A stretch of 23,747 bases of DNA. Origin: Anaerolineaceae bacterium (GTDB lineage: Bacteria; Chloroflexota; Anaerolineae; JAAYZQ01). The translations under genes and the position numbers were made by a program. A model generated the notes under the pieces. The model was not told the DNA's origin, ran no database searches, and was given only the letters and a program-made list of their open reading frames with translations. Shown one piece after another: positions 14,775-22,409 of this stretch. Location: contig JAAYZQ010000362.1 of the NCBI GenBank assembly GCA_012514775.1, forward strand, positions 1 to 23,747. The letters run 5' to 3'. Each line of letters starts with the position of its first letter. Within the stretch, counting starts at the first letter, position 1.

Positions 14775-15178
14775 GCGACGGCGTGAACGTCTACGACATC
14801 TTTGAGTGGTCGAACCTGGCACGCTTTGCCGACCCGTCCTCCACCGCGAGCTTCCAGATCTGGCTGGCGAGGGGGACGAACCTGGCCTGGTTCACCTACG
14901 GTGGCTTCACCGGGGACACAGCGGACGGCACCGTGGGCGTGGAGAACGCCAACGGGACCGTGGGCTACACCTATTACTACGGCGAGGGTGCTATCGGTGG
15001 CGTGCCCGCGGGAGACCTGCACGTCGACCAGAACTCGGGCTCTGCCGGCGAGACGCACGTCATCACCTTCACCGCCACAGGCGCCTCCAGGGGAGCGTGG
15101 CAGAACTGCGCCGAGATGACCGGCGACCTGTTCTATGGTACGAGCATCGCCTGCGCAGAAGGCACAGTCACCAAGTAA
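14591..15178 (+). CDS. C-terminal domain of the subtilase, in a shifted frame
   Basis: This frame can be read back without a stop to about 14462, and sensible protein continues from about 14507 (GFTPIPPSNADDGAYLISG). Adding one T near 14508 would join it to the upstream subtilase as SAFGFTPIP, giving one protein of about 1070 aa. The segment has a beta-rich composition, with DATPPNNLLAAWWTDLD and long aromatic strands, typical of C-terminal non-catalytic domains on secreted proteases. The nominal GTG at 14591 has no convincing ribosome-binding site, so independent expression is unlikely. It is best regarded as the 3' part of the broken or mis-sequenced subtilase gene. An intrinsic terminator follows 27 bp after the stop. 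Confidence 0.7.
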   Translation: MQYTDAIWSVNGTLEIGTASGLAASAANGLMPDATPPNNLLAAWWTDLDLSTGGEWFMGALSDGVNVYDIFEWSNLARFADPSSTASFQIWLARGTNLAWFTYGGFTGDTADGTVGVENANGTVGYTYYYGEGAIGGVPAGDLHVDQNSGSAGETHVITFTATGASRGAWQNCAEMTGDLFYGTSIACAEGTVTK

Positions 15179-15205
15179 TTCGCCCTGGAGCTACACTTGA
15201 GCAGG

Positions 15206-15236
15206 GGGGGCGGCGGCCGGCCGCCCCCTCTCTTTG
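15206..15236 (+). terminator. Intrinsic terminator after the subtilase gene
   Basis: A 9-bp perfect stem, GGGGGCGGC and GCCGCCCCC around GGCCG, is followed by TCTCTTT. It lies between the convergent subtilase and lipoprotein genes. Confidence 0.75.
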
Positions 15237-15242
15237 CGACAT

Positions 15243-16094
15243 CTACTCGATGGCCTGCTCGCACAGGAACGGCGGCGTGCCGCCGCCACTGTGGTAGGGG
15301 TAGATCTGCTTTCCGGCGCGCAGGCGAATCAGCAACCCTTCTTGCTGCACCTGGATATAGGACTTGCCCGGCTGGGGGCAGCCCAGCGCACCATCAGGCC
15401 AGACGACAGGGCGAAACTCCACCAGGTCGATCTGCTCTACCGGAATGGAGAGCCGCTGAGCGAGATCCTCCCTGGCCTCCGCAACGAGGCCCTGGAGACC
15501 AGGACTCGACGGCGTTGGAATGGTCGGGCTGATGGGCACGGTCACCTCCTCTACGACATGTGCCGAAGGGGAGGTGACGGGTCCCACCGCCCCTTCGCAA
15601 AGGACAAAGCCGCTCTGGCCGGCGCGGTAGTCAAAGGTATCGTCGCCCACCCGCAGGACCACCCAGTAGCCATCCACCAGGGCCTGGGTATACATCATGC
15701 CCGGCTTTGGGCAGCCCAGGGAGCCGTCGTTCCAGGTCACCGACTCGCCCCGTATCACCTCGATCTCGTCCACATCCACGCCCACGCGCCCGGCCAGGTC
15801 CGCGAGGATGGAATCCAGCAGGGCGGCAGGCACCTCGCCGGTGACAGGCGGCCGCGGCGTCAGGCCGGGCAGCTGCCCGGACGGGCGCGTCGCCTCGGGC
15901 GTCGTGGCGTCATCTTCAGGCGTGGGCAGCGGACTTTCGGCGCCCGGCGCGGGCGTCGCCGTCTCCGGCCCGGGTTCGGGCGTGCCGGCGGCCGGCGGCT
16001 CGGTGGCGGCCGGGGGCGTGGCGCCGCACGCCAGCAGTAGGGCCATCAGGCCCAGGCATACAGCGGCAAAGGTCAGAAATTGACTCGATCCCAT
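15243..16094 (-). CDS. Lipoprotein with two copies of a W-x-DG-x-LGCP domain
   Basis: The 283-aa product starts with a lipoprotein signal whose lipobox LLAC places the lipidated cysteine at residue 23. A linker rich in P, T, E and A (about 27-90) follows. Then come two related domains of about 75 residues, centred on VTWNDGSLGCPKPGMMYTQ and VVWPDGALGCPQPGKSYIQ. Each ends in Y-x-Y/R...(F)LCE, so each carries a conserved pair of cysteines that could form a disulfide. The domain function is unknown; I recall similar domains in Chloroflexota surface lipoproteins but could not check. The ATG at 16094 has GGGAGG 9 nt upstream, while the ATG at 16103 abuts it. It lies 56 bp after feoB on the same strand and may be co-transcribed. 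It is presumably on the outer face of the membrane. Confidence 0.8.
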   Translation of the reverse strand: MGSSQFLTFAAVCLGLMALLLACGATPPAATEPPAAGTPEPGPETATPAPGAESPLPTPEDDATTPEATRPSGQLPGLTPRPPVTGEVPAALLDSILADLAGRVGVDVDEIEVIRGESVTWNDGSLGCPKPGMMYTQALVDGYWVVLRVGDDTFDYRAGQSGFVLCEGAVGPVTSPSAHVVEEVTVPISPTIPTPSSPGLQGLVAEAREDLAQRLSIPVEQIDLVEFRPVVWPDGALGCPQPGKSYIQVQQEGLLIRLRAGKQIYPYHSGGGTPPFLCEQAIE

Positions 16095-16150
16095 CTTGAA
16101 CATCCTCCCTATCTACTTCCAGGACGCTCCGGCGCATCAAAGGGTTCCCG

Positions 16151-18148
16151 CTACAGGCCCACGCCCAGGAAGCGAGCGCCCTGGTAGACGACCAGGCCGG
16201 CGGTCAGGGAGACGGCCAGCATGAGGGCCACGCTCAGGCCCGTCCAGCCCCAGGAGCGGGTCTCCTGGCGAATGGCGGCGGTGGTGGCCACGCAGGGGAT
16301 AAAGAGCACCTGCACGACGAGGAAAGAGAGGGCCGCCGCCGGGGCCAGGACGCCACCCAGGGCGGCGGCCAGGCCCATTCCCTCCTGCCCGGCGCCATAG
16401 AGCACGGCCAGGGTGGGGATGGTGTTCTCCTTGCGGACAAAGCTGGCGATGAGGGCGACAATCATGGGCCAGGGCAGGCCCAGGAGGCTGCCGGCGGGCG
16501 CCAGCCAACGGCCGACGATGCCCAGGTAGCTGCCCTCGATCTTGCCGCCGGGAAAGGTTGACAGCGCCCAGAGGACGATGGACACGACGACGATGATGGT
16601 GCCCGCGCCCTTGATGAAATCCCACAGCAGCTGCCAGACCGACAGGGCGATGGTGCGCAGGTTGGGCGTGTGGTAGAGGGGCAGCTCCATGATAAAGGCA
16701 TTGTGCTCGCCTCCCAGGAGCAGCTCGTGCAGGGCAAAGCCAACCGCGGCCACGACGATGAGGCTGAGGGCGACCAGGCTCCACGACACCCAGGCCGCCC
16801 CGGCCCCGAAAAAGATGGGCGCCAGCATGGCGACCACCGCCGTGCGGGCCGAACAGGGCACGATGGGCGCCAGGAGAATGGTCTGCAGGCGGGCCTTGCG
16901 CGACTCGACGATGCGACAGCCCATGACCGCCGGCACGTTGCAGCCAAAGCCCAGGAACAACGGCAAGAAGCTGCGGCCGTGCAGGCCAATGACGTGCATG
17001 AAGCGGTCCATGACGTAGGCGCCGCGGGCCATGTAGCCCACGTCGTCCAGGAAGGCGAGGACGGTGAAAAAGACCAGGAGGATGGGCATAAGGGTGAGGA
17101 CCGTGCCCGCCCCGGCGATGATGCCGTCGGCCAGGACACCCGACACCCAGGGCGGCGCCCCGGCCAGGGCCGTGCGCACTGCCGCGGCTCCCCCCTGGAC
17201 CAGTGTGGCATCCAGGAGCTCCTCCAGGGGAATGCCCACCGTGTAGGTCAGCCAGAAGAGCAGGCCCAGGACCGCCAGGAGAATACCCAGGCCCCACAGG
17301 GGGTGGGTTGCCCACCGGTCCAGTCGATCGGTGAGCTGGATCTGGCCGGCCCGGGGGCGGACCACCGCGGCGCGGACCATGCGGCCGATCCAGTCGTAGC
17401 GCCCGCCCGCCACGGCCAGCACGGCGTCTTCGTGCTGCAAGAGCAGGTCGTGCACCGCCTCCCACTCCTCGTCATCCAGCCGGTCGCGCACCAGGTCAGT
17501 GATCTCGTCGTCGCCCTCCAGGACTTTGAGGGCCACCCAGTCCTCGGGGTAGCCGGCCGGCACCCGCCCGGCAATGAGGCGCAGCAGCTCGTCCAGGACG
17601 GCGCGGTGGTCGGCGCGGATCTCCGGGCGGTTGTGCCCTCCGGCCTCGCCCCGGGCGGCCCGCACCGCCGCGTCCATCAGTTCCCGCACACCCTCGTTGT
17701 GCGTGGCAACCATGGGCACCACGGGTAGGCCCAGGGCAGCCTCCAGGACGTGGGCTTCGATCCGCAGCCCCTGCTGATGCGCGACGTCGGTCATGTTCAG
17801 ACCCACGACGATGGGTACGCGCAGGTACAGCAGCTCGGCCACCAGGTAGAGGTTGCGCTCCAGGGCCGAAGCGTCGGCGATGACGGCCACCACCTCGGGC
17901 CGTTCCTGCAATAAGAAATCCCGGGCGTCGCGCTCCTCGGGCGAGTTGGCCGTGAGGCTGTAGGTGCCGGGCAGGTCGACGACGTGCACGTCGACGCCGC
18001 CGTGGCGATAGTGGCCGCAGCGGTGTTCGCAGGTCTTGCCCGGCCAGTTGCTGACGTACTGTGAGAGTCCGGTGAGAAGCGTGAAGACAGTGGACTTGCC
18101 CACGTTGGGCTGTCCCGCAAGCGCGACGGTAATGAACTCACCTGCCAT
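16151..18148 (-). CDS. feoB: Ferrous iron transporter FeoB
   Basis: This 665-aa protein has an N-terminal G domain with G1 GQPNVGKS (residues 12-19), G2 threonine in NWPGKTCE, G3 DLPG (58-61) and G4 NMTD (118-121). A helical regulatory domain follows to about residue 270, and then the FeoB membrane part with two Gate domains; the segments GYMARGAYVMDR, GFGCNVPAVMG and PCSARTAV are family hallmarks. It imports Fe2+ across the cytoplasmic membrane. The ATG at 18148 was chosen because AAGGAG lies 7 nt upstream; a longer start at 18178 would lie inside the operator. No feoA gene is adjacent, which is unusual. A perfect palindrome at the transcription start suggests iron-dependent repression. Confidence 0.95.
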   Translation of the reverse strand: MAGEFITVALAGQPNVGKSTVFTLLTGLSQYVSNWPGKTCEHRCGHYRHGGVDVHVVDLPGTYSLTANSPEERDARDFLLQERPEVVAVIADASALERNLYLVAELLYLRVPIVVGLNMTDVAHQQGLRIEAHVLEAALGLPVVPMVATHNEGVRELMDAAVRAARGEAGGHNRPEIRADHRAVLDELLRLIAGRVPAGYPEDWVALKVLEGDDEITDLVRDRLDDEEWEAVHDLLLQHEDAVLAVAGGRYDWIGRMVRAAVVRPRAGQIQLTDRLDRWATHPLWGLGILLAVLGLLFWLTYTVGIPLEELLDATLVQGGAAAVRTALAGAPPWVSGVLADGIIAGAGTVLTLMPILLVFFTVLAFLDDVGYMARGAYVMDRFMHVIGLHGRSFLPLFLGFGCNVPAVMGCRIVESRKARLQTILLAPIVPCSARTAVVAMLAPIFFGAGAAWVSWSLVALSLIVVAAVGFALHELLLGGEHNAFIMELPLYHTPNLRTIALSVWQLLWDFIKGAGTIIVVVSIVLWALSTFPGGKIEGSYLGIVGRWLAPAGSLLGLPWPMIVALIASFVRKENTIPTLAVLYGAGQEGMGLAAALGGVLAPAAALSFLVVQVLFIPCVATTAAIRQETRSWGWTGLSVALMLAVSLTAGLVVYQGARFLGVGL

Positions 18149-18160
18149 AGGAAGCTCCTT

Positions 18161-18179
18161 ATTGCGACTTGGTCGCAAT
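18161..18179 (-). promoter_or_regulatory. Palindromic operator upstream of feoB
   Basis: The arms ATTGCGAC and GTCGCAAT form a perfect 8-bp inverted repeat around a 3-bp spacer (19 bp in all). It lies immediately downstream of the feoB -10 and overlaps the expected transcription start. Its size and place fit a Fur- or DtxR-family iron repressor site, though it is not the classical E. coli Fur consensus. No regulator gene of these families is in the window. Confidence 0.6.
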
Positions 18180-18183
18180 TACC

Positions 18184-18212
18184 ATCATAGCACAGAACAA
18201 ATAGAAGCGCAA
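18184..18212 (-). promoter_or_regulatory. feoB promoter
   Basis: On the minus strand, -35 TTGCGC (18207-18212), a 17-bp spacer and -10 TATGAT (18184-18189). The start falls near 18177, within the palindromic operator. Confidence 0.65.
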
Positions 18213-18304
18213 GTGAAGGATGTGGCTGGGGGATTTGCTGCCGGCGACACGAAAACACGAAACGATCCATGCGGTTTCTTACAGAAACTGGGCCTGCTTC
18301 GGCC

Positions 18305-18335
18305 TTGACTCTGACGTTACGTCAGGGTGTATAAT
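18305..18335 (+). promoter_or_regulatory. MerR-type promoter with 19-bp spacer and centred dyad
   Basis: -35 TTGACT (18305-18310) and a perfect -10 TATAAT (18330-18335) are separated by 19 bp instead of 17. The spacer holds the perfect dyad CTGACGT-T-ACGTCAG (18311-18325), which extends to 10+1+10 with one mismatch (18308-18328). This is the architecture recognised by MerR-family activators, which untwist the long spacer. It drives the adjacent MerR-type gene, so autoregulation is likely. Confidence 0.85.
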
Positions 18336-18353
18336 GCTCGCCAGGAGGATCGC

Positions 18354-19124
18354 ATGACAGCCTATACTGTAAGCCAGTTGGCCAGGATCGCAGGGGTCAG
18401 TGTCCGGACGCTGCACCACTACGATCACATCGGGCTCTTGAGGCCATCGAACCGGACCGAGGCGGGGTATCGCCTGTACGGGAAGGCGGATTTGTTCCGC
18501 CTGCAACAGATCCTGTTCTTCCGAGAGCTGGACGTGCCGCTGGAACAGGTGCGCGACATCCTGGACGATCCCGGGTTCGACCAGGTGGCAGCGCTGGAGC
18601 ACCATCGGCTGCTGTTGCAGAGGCGGGTGGAGCGGCTGATGCGACTCCTGAAAACCGTCGACAAAACGATCGCGAAACTAACGGAGGACGAGATGGAACT
18701 CACAGACAAGGAGCTGTACGAGGGATTCAGCGAGGAACAGATCGAGCGCTACAAGCGCGAAGCGCGCGAGACGTACGGTCCGGAGCAGGTGGCCGAGTCG
18801 GAGCGCAAGGTCAAGAAGATGTCCCGCGAGCAATGGCAGGCCGTCAGGGCCGAAGGCGACGCGGTCACCCGGGGCATGGCTGCCCTGGTGGGCCGGGAGC
18901 CGGGCGACCCGGAGGTGCAGGAGCTGATGGCCCGCCATCACGCCTGGATCGAGAACTTTTACCACTGCCCCGCCGAGGTGTTCCGTGGCCTGGGCCAGCT
19001 CTACACCGGCCATCCGGAATTCCGGGCCACCTACGACCGCTACGCGCCCGACCTGGCCGACTTTATGGCCGCGGCCATGGCGCACTATGCGAACGAGGTG
19101 CTGGAAAAGAAAGAGGCAAAGTAG
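18354..19124 (+). CDS. MerR-family transcriptional regulator with TipAS-type ligand domain
   Basis: This 256-aa protein has an N-terminal MerR DNA-binding domain (YTVSQLARIAGVSVRTLHHY, then GLL-x-P and GYRLY, about residues 4-70). A dimerising coiled coil lies around 75-115. The C-terminal domain (about 130-250) has the make-up of TipAS: E..ER..ERYG-like helices, QWQAVRAEGDAVTRGM, W-x-x-FYHCP and Y-x-x-HPEF-x-x-x-Y. TipAL proteins bind antibiotics or other amphipathic molecules and activate their own promoter and resistance genes. The ATG follows AGGAGG. The 19-bp spacer promoter with a matched dyad just upstream supports autoregulation. No obvious target gene is beside it; the next gene is convergent. 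Confidence 0.92.
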   Translation: MTAYTVSQLARIAGVSVRTLHHYDHIGLLRPSNRTEAGYRLYGKADLFRLQQILFFRELDVPLEQVRDILDDPGFDQVAALEHHRLLLQRRVERLMRLLKTVDKTIAKLTEDEMELTDKELYEGFSEEQIERYKREARETYGPEQVAESERKVKKMSREQWQAVRAEGDAVTRGMAALVGREPGDPEVQELMARHHAWIENFYHCPAEVFRGLGQLYTGHPEFRATYDRYAPDLADFMAAAMAHYANEVLEKKEAK

Positions 19125-19167
19125 CCAAGAAAACGAGCCCACCCTGGTCTCGACCAGCGTGAGACAG

Positions 19168-19198
19168 GCGCGCCCCGGGCGATCAGTCCGGGGCGCGC
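19168..19198. terminator. Hairpin between the convergent MerR and deacetylase genes
   Basis: GCGCGCCCCGG and CCGGGGCGCGC pair perfectly over 11 bp around a 9-nt loop that contains the deacetylase stop codon. It could act on both strands as a terminator, although neither side has a T-tract. One arm encodes the last residues of the deacetylase. Confidence 0.5.
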
Positions 19199-19998
19199 TC
19201 TGCCTCGTCGCCGAGCAACTCGGACAGGGTCACAAAGCGGTAGCCCCTCTCTCGCAGCCCGTCGATAATCCCCGGCAGCGCCGCCCGCGACTCGGCCCGG
19301 CTTTCGTACATGACGTGGAGCAGGACGATCGAGCCGGGGCGCACCTGGTCCAGAACGCGAGCCACGATGACGTCTGCTTCGTAGGGCGCCGACTCTGGGG
19401 CGACGCTCCAGGTTGCCGTCCGCCGACCGGTGGCGGCCAGGTAGTAGGGCAGCAGGATCAGCTTCTTGCCGTTGGGAGGCCGGAAATAGATCTCGCCCTG
19501 GTGGCCGGCCTGCCGGATAAGCTCGTCCGTGCGCTCGATCTCCTGCCGGATTAAGGGCAGGGGCTGGAAAACCAGCCTGGTGTGCGAGTAGGTGTGGTTG
19601 CCCAATTCGTGCCCGGCAGCGACAATCTGCCGGCCGACCTCGAGGTCTCTTTCCAACGCCCGCCCGACGACAAAGAAGGTCGCCTGGACCTGCCGCTGGT
19701 CGAGGAGATCGAGGACTTCGGAAGTGAACTGGGCGGTCGGCCCGTCGTCAAAGGTGAGGGCCACGACCGGAGCCGAGGTCTCGACCCGATCGATGATGCC
19801 GCCGAAAAGCTGGACCGAGCGAGAATTGCCGAGCTTCCAGGTGGCGAACAGCATCGCCGGCACGATCAGGACGCCCAACGCCGCGGCGCGGCCGGCGACG
19901 CCCCAACGCCGAACCGGCCCGCGGACGAGCCGCCACAGGGCCAATCCGCCGGCCAGCAGCGTCAGAGCGACTGACAGGAAAATCAAGGCTTCAAGCAT
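19183..19998 (-). CDS. Membrane-anchored polysaccharide deacetylase (NodB domain)
   Basis: The product is 271 aa from the ATG at 19998. Residues 1-22 and about 37-55 are hydrophobic, suggesting two membrane segments with the enzyme outside. The NodB/CE4 domain follows: motif 1 ALTFDDGP (D84, D85), motif 2 HELGNHTYSH (metal ligands H135 and H139), motif 3 FRPPNGK, and late motifs WSV and IVLLHV. It should remove acetyl groups from N-acetylglucosamine polymers such as peptidoglycan or an exopolysaccharide. The start was chosen because a strong -10 TATAAT ends 7 bp before this ATG, so the mRNA would begin at or beside it; upstream starts at 20007 or 20034 would lie in or before the promoter. No Shine-Dalgarno sequence is possible on such an mRNA. 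Confidence 0.88.
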   Translation of the reverse strand: MLEALIFLSVALTLLAGGLALWRLVRGPVRRWGVAGRAAALGVLIVPAMLFATWKLGNSRSVQLFGGIIDRVETSAPVVALTFDDGPTAQFTSEVLDLLDQRQVQATFFVVGRALERDLEVGRQIVAAGHELGNHTYSHTRLVFQPLPLIRQEIERTDELIRQAGHQGEIYFRPPNGKKLILLPYYLAATGRRTATWSVAPESAPYEADVIVARVLDQVRPGSIVLLHVMYESRAESRAALPGIIDGLRERGYRFVTLSELLGDEAERAPD

Positions 19999-20005
19999 CC
20001 CGGCC

Positions 20006-20034
20006 ATTATACCACATTGGGGAGCCTGTCCCAA
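20006..20034 (-). promoter_or_regulatory. Deacetylase promoter, apparently leaderless
   Basis: On the minus strand, -35 TTGGGA (20029-20034), a 17-bp spacer and -10 TATAAT (20006-20011). The ATG at 19998 is 7 bp from the -10, where transcription would start. Confidence 0.6.
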
Positions 20035-20045
20035 TTCGACGCGAC

Positions 20046-20107
20046 GTCAACGAATGTGAAACGAACAAACGAATTCTATCATTGTCATTCGTTTACTACT
20101 CGTTGAC
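20046..20107. repeat. Palindromic dispersed repeat, copy 2
   Basis: This 62-bp element has the same outer ends (GTCAACGAAT on the left, CGTTGACAGCA on the right) and the same internal string AAACGAATTCTA as the copy at 1864-1936. The right arm is about 11 bases shorter and less regular, so the hairpin is imperfect. It lies between the divergent deacetylase and GNAT promoters. The rest of 20108-20176 shows nothing recognisable. Confidence 0.75.
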
Positions 20108-20176
20108 AGCACATCATGCAGTCCCCGATCCCTATCCGTGACCGCTCGTCGTCGCACCCGTTTGACTCCCCAACGC

Positions 20177-20205
20177 TTGACAGGCAAGTACAACCGGGGT
20201 ATAGT
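20177..20205 (+). promoter_or_regulatory. Promoter for the GNAT/YkgJ/phosphatase operon, apparently leaderless
   Basis: -35 TTGACA (20177-20182), a 17-bp spacer and -10 TATAGT (20200-20205). The GTG start of the first gene is 6 bp downstream at 20212, the expected transcription start. Confidence 0.65.
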
Positions 20206-20211
20206 AATCCT

Positions 20212-20736
20212 GTGAAGCAAAAGGAATCGCCAGCAGTCAGAGTCAAGGTCGTCACCCTCGTGCCCATGACCGAGGCCGAGTACGAGGCCTTCCTGGAATG
20301 GGCCATCCCCGACTATGCCCAGGACAATGTGCGGAGCGGCACGTGGCCCGAGGCCGAAGCCCTGCAGAGGTCGGAAGAGCAGTACCGCGAGCTGTTGCCC
20401 CAGGGACTGCACACGCCTGGCCAGTACCTCTTCACGGTTCGCGACCCGAAACTGGACAGCAGCGTGGGCCTGCTGTGGTTCAGCCTGGAGCTGGCCCGGC
20501 CGGGCAAGCCTGCCTTCTTGTACCAGTTCAAGATCGAGGAAGCGTTTCGCCGCCAGGGCTACGGCCTCGCGGCCTTGCGGGCACTGGAGGAGAAGGTCAG
20601 GGCGCTGGGCGCCGGCGCCATTCTGCTGCACGTCTTTGGTCACAACACGCCCGCGCGGACGTTGTACGAGAAGGCGGGCTACGCGACCATTGATCTCGTC
20701 ATGGCCAAGGGGCTGGGTCCTGCCGAGGACGCCTGA
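20212..20736 (+). CDS. GNAT-family N-acetyltransferase
   Basis: This 174-aa protein has the GNAT acetyl-CoA-binding motif [14 protein letters not shown] in its second half, preceded by the strand [11 protein letters not shown] and followed by [18 protein letters not shown], the usual final GNAT segment. It should acetylate an amine; the acceptor is unknown. The GTG at 20212 is taken as start because it lies 6 bp after a good -10, implying a leaderless mRNA. An internal ATG at the MTEAEYEAF segment is a possible but shorter alternative, with no better signal. Two genes follow closely in the same direction, with gaps of 46 and 19 bp. Confidence 0.85.
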   Translation: MKQKESPAVRVKVVTLVPMTEAEYEAFLEWAIPDYAQDNVRSGTWPEAEALQRSEEQYRELLPQGLHTPGQYLFTVRDPKLDSSVGLLWFSLELARPGKPAFLYQFKIEEAFRRQGYGLAALRALEEKVRALGAGAILLHVFGHNTPARTLYEKAGYATIDLVMAKGLGPAEDA

Positions 20737-20782
20737 GCCCCGGCCCCAATGCCCGACGCTCCCGGAGAAAGCGAGGTTCAGG

Positions 20783-21049
20783 GTGGAGTGCAGGCCCGGC
20801 TGCGGCGCGTGCTGCGTCGCCATCTCTATTTCGTCGCCCATCCCCGGCATGCCGGGCGGCAAGCCGGCAGGCGTGGCCTGCGTGCAGCTCGACGAGAACG
20901 GGCTGTGCCGCCTCTTTGGCCGTCCGGAGCGGCCGGCCGTGTGCGTCCGGTTTCGGGCCAGCCCGGAAACCTGTGGCAGCAGCACCGAGGAGGCCTATGC
21001 CCTCCTGGCCGAGCTGGAGCGCCTGACGGCGCCCGACAGCGCGTCCTGA
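20783..21049 (+). CDS. YkgJ-family cysteine-cluster protein
   Basis: This small 88-aa protein begins with a cysteine cluster, [10 protein letters not shown], and has further cysteines in VACV, GLCRLF, AVCVRF and ETCGS. This pattern is typical of the YkgJ/UPF0153 family, thought to bind zinc or iron-sulfur through its cysteines; no clear function is established. The GTG at 20783 has GAGG 6 nt before it. It sits between the GNAT gene and the cNMP/SpoIIE gene with short gaps, so the three are probably one operon. The family call rests on the GCGACC core and the cysteine spacing. Confidence 0.75.
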   Translation: MECRPGCGACCVAISISSPIPGMPGGKPAGVACVQLDENGLCRLFGRPERPAVCVRFRASPETCGSSTEEAYALLAELERLTAPDSAS

Positions 21050-21068
21050 GGCCGCCGGGGGGAGTCCC

Positions 21069-22358
21069 ATGACCGAGTTCGAGGCAGCGGCGTTGGGCCA
21101 GATCCCGTTCTTCTCTCGACTGCCTCCCGAGGAGCTCGAGCGGCTGGCAGCCGAGATGGGCGTGCTGGAGCTGCCCGCCGGCGCTGTCCTGTTCCGCGCC
21201 GGCGACCCGGGCGATCGCTTTTACGTGGTGGTCGAAGGCAAGCTGGAGGTGGTCCAGGCCATGGACACGCCCGACGAGCGGGTGGTGGCCCGACGGGGGC
21301 CGGGGGAGCACGTCGGCGAGATGAGCCTGCTCAACCCCGACGGGCTGCGCACGGCCAGCATCCGCGCCTCGGAGCGTGCCCGCCTGTGGGAAATGACCCG
21401 GCCGCAGTTCGAGGAGATGATCCGCCGCCAGCCCTGGCTGGCCTACGAAGTGGCCCAGGTGCTGAGCGCGCGCCTCACGGCAGCGCAGAGGGCGACCATC
21501 CGCGACCTCCAGGGAAAGAACCGCCAACTGCGCAGGGCCTACCGCGAGCTGGAGGCGGCCCAGGCACAGATCGTGGAAAAGGAGCGGCTGGAAAAAGAGC
21601 TGCAGGTGGCGCGGCAGATCCAGATGAGCGTCCTGCCCACCACGCTGCCCTGCCTGCCCGGCCTGGCCTTTGCCGCCCAGATGGTGCCGGCGCAGGCCGT
21701 GGGCGGCGACTTTTATGACGTCATGGACCTGGGGCCCGGCAAGGTGGGCATCGCCGTGGGCGACGTGGCGGGCAAGGGCGTGCCGGCGGCGTTGCTCATG
21801 ACCCAGGTGCAGGCCCTGCTCCACGCCCGGGCCGACGCGGCCTCGCCGCCGGCCCAGGTGCTGGACTGGGTGAACCGCCAGGTATTGTCGCGGGGCACGC
21901 CCGAGCTGTTCGTGACCGTGCTGTATGGCATCCTCGACGCCGAGAGCCGCCGCTTTGACTATGCCCGGGCGGGGCACGAGGTGCCGGTGTTGACGACGTC
22001 GGGGGGCGAGGTGCGGCCCGCCCGCTATGACACGGGCCAGCCCCTCGGCCTATGGGAAGGCTCGCTCCTGGACGAGCAGACCCTCACCCTGCCGGCGGGG
22101 AGCAGCCTGCTGCTCTACACCGACGGGGTGGCCGATTCCCAGGACGCCGAGGGCAGGTTCTTTGGCAGAGAAGGGCTCTGGGCGGTGCTGAGCCGGGCGG
22201 CCGGCAAGCCGGCCGCCGAGATCTGCGACGCCGTGGGGCAGGCCATCTCCACCCACCGCGGCGACGAACCGGCCTACGACGACGTGACGTTGGTGGCGGT
22301 CAGCGCTGAGGGGCCGGCATCCGGTCGTTCTACAGTTGACTTGTTGGTTGACTCGTAG
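21069..22358 (+). CDS. Cyclic-nucleotide-binding domain fused to a SpoIIE-type PP2C phosphatase
   Basis: This 429-aa protein begins with a cNMP-binding domain (about residues 8-120; FFSRLPPEELERLA, GDRFYVVVEGKLEV, GEHVGEMSLL). The usual phosphate-binding arginine of true cAMP receptors is not clearly in place, since DGLRTASIRA stands where R-x-A is expected. A coiled coil follows (about 135-180), then a SpoIIE/RsbU-like PPM phosphatase domain with metal-site residues in GGDFYDV, GDVAGKG, YTDGV and DDVTLV. Such proteins dephosphorylate anti-sigma-factor antagonists or similar partners in partner-switching pathways. No anti-sigma or STAS gene is adjacent, so the target is unknown. The ATG follows GGGGGGAG. 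The promoter of the next operon lies inside its last codons. Confidence 0.9.
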   Translation: MTEFEAAALGQIPFFSRLPPEELERLAAEMGVLELPAGAVLFRAGDPGDRFYVVVEGKLEVVQAMDTPDERVVARRGPGEHVGEMSLLNPDGLRTASIRASERARLWEMTRPQFEEMIRRQPWLAYEVAQVLSARLTAAQRATIRDLQGKNRQLRRAYRELEAAQAQIVEKERLEKELQVARQIQMSVLPTTLPCLPGLAFAAQMVPAQAVGGDFYDVMDLGPGKVGIAVGDVAGKGVPAALLMTQVQALLHARADAASPPAQVLDWVNRQVLSRGTPELFVTVLYGILDAESRRFDYARAGHEVPVLTTSGGEVRPARYDTGQPLGLWEGSLLDEQTLTLPAGSSLLLYTDGVADSQDAEGRFFGREGLWAVLSRAAGKPAAEICDAVGQAISTHRGDEPAYDDVTLVAVSAEGPASGRSTVDLLVDS

Positions 22359-22364
22359 TACAAT
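22336..22364 (+). promoter_or_regulatory. Promoter of the right-end accessory cassette
   Basis: -35 TTGACT (22336-22341), a 17-bp spacer and -10 TACAAT (22359-22364). The -35 and most of the spacer lie within the end of the phosphatase gene. The start is near 22371, giving a leader of about 40 nt. Confidence 0.65.
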
Positions 22365-22409
22365 CTGTTAAGTCTCCAGGATTAATAGTGGCCTTGGTTG
22401 AGGTACGTC

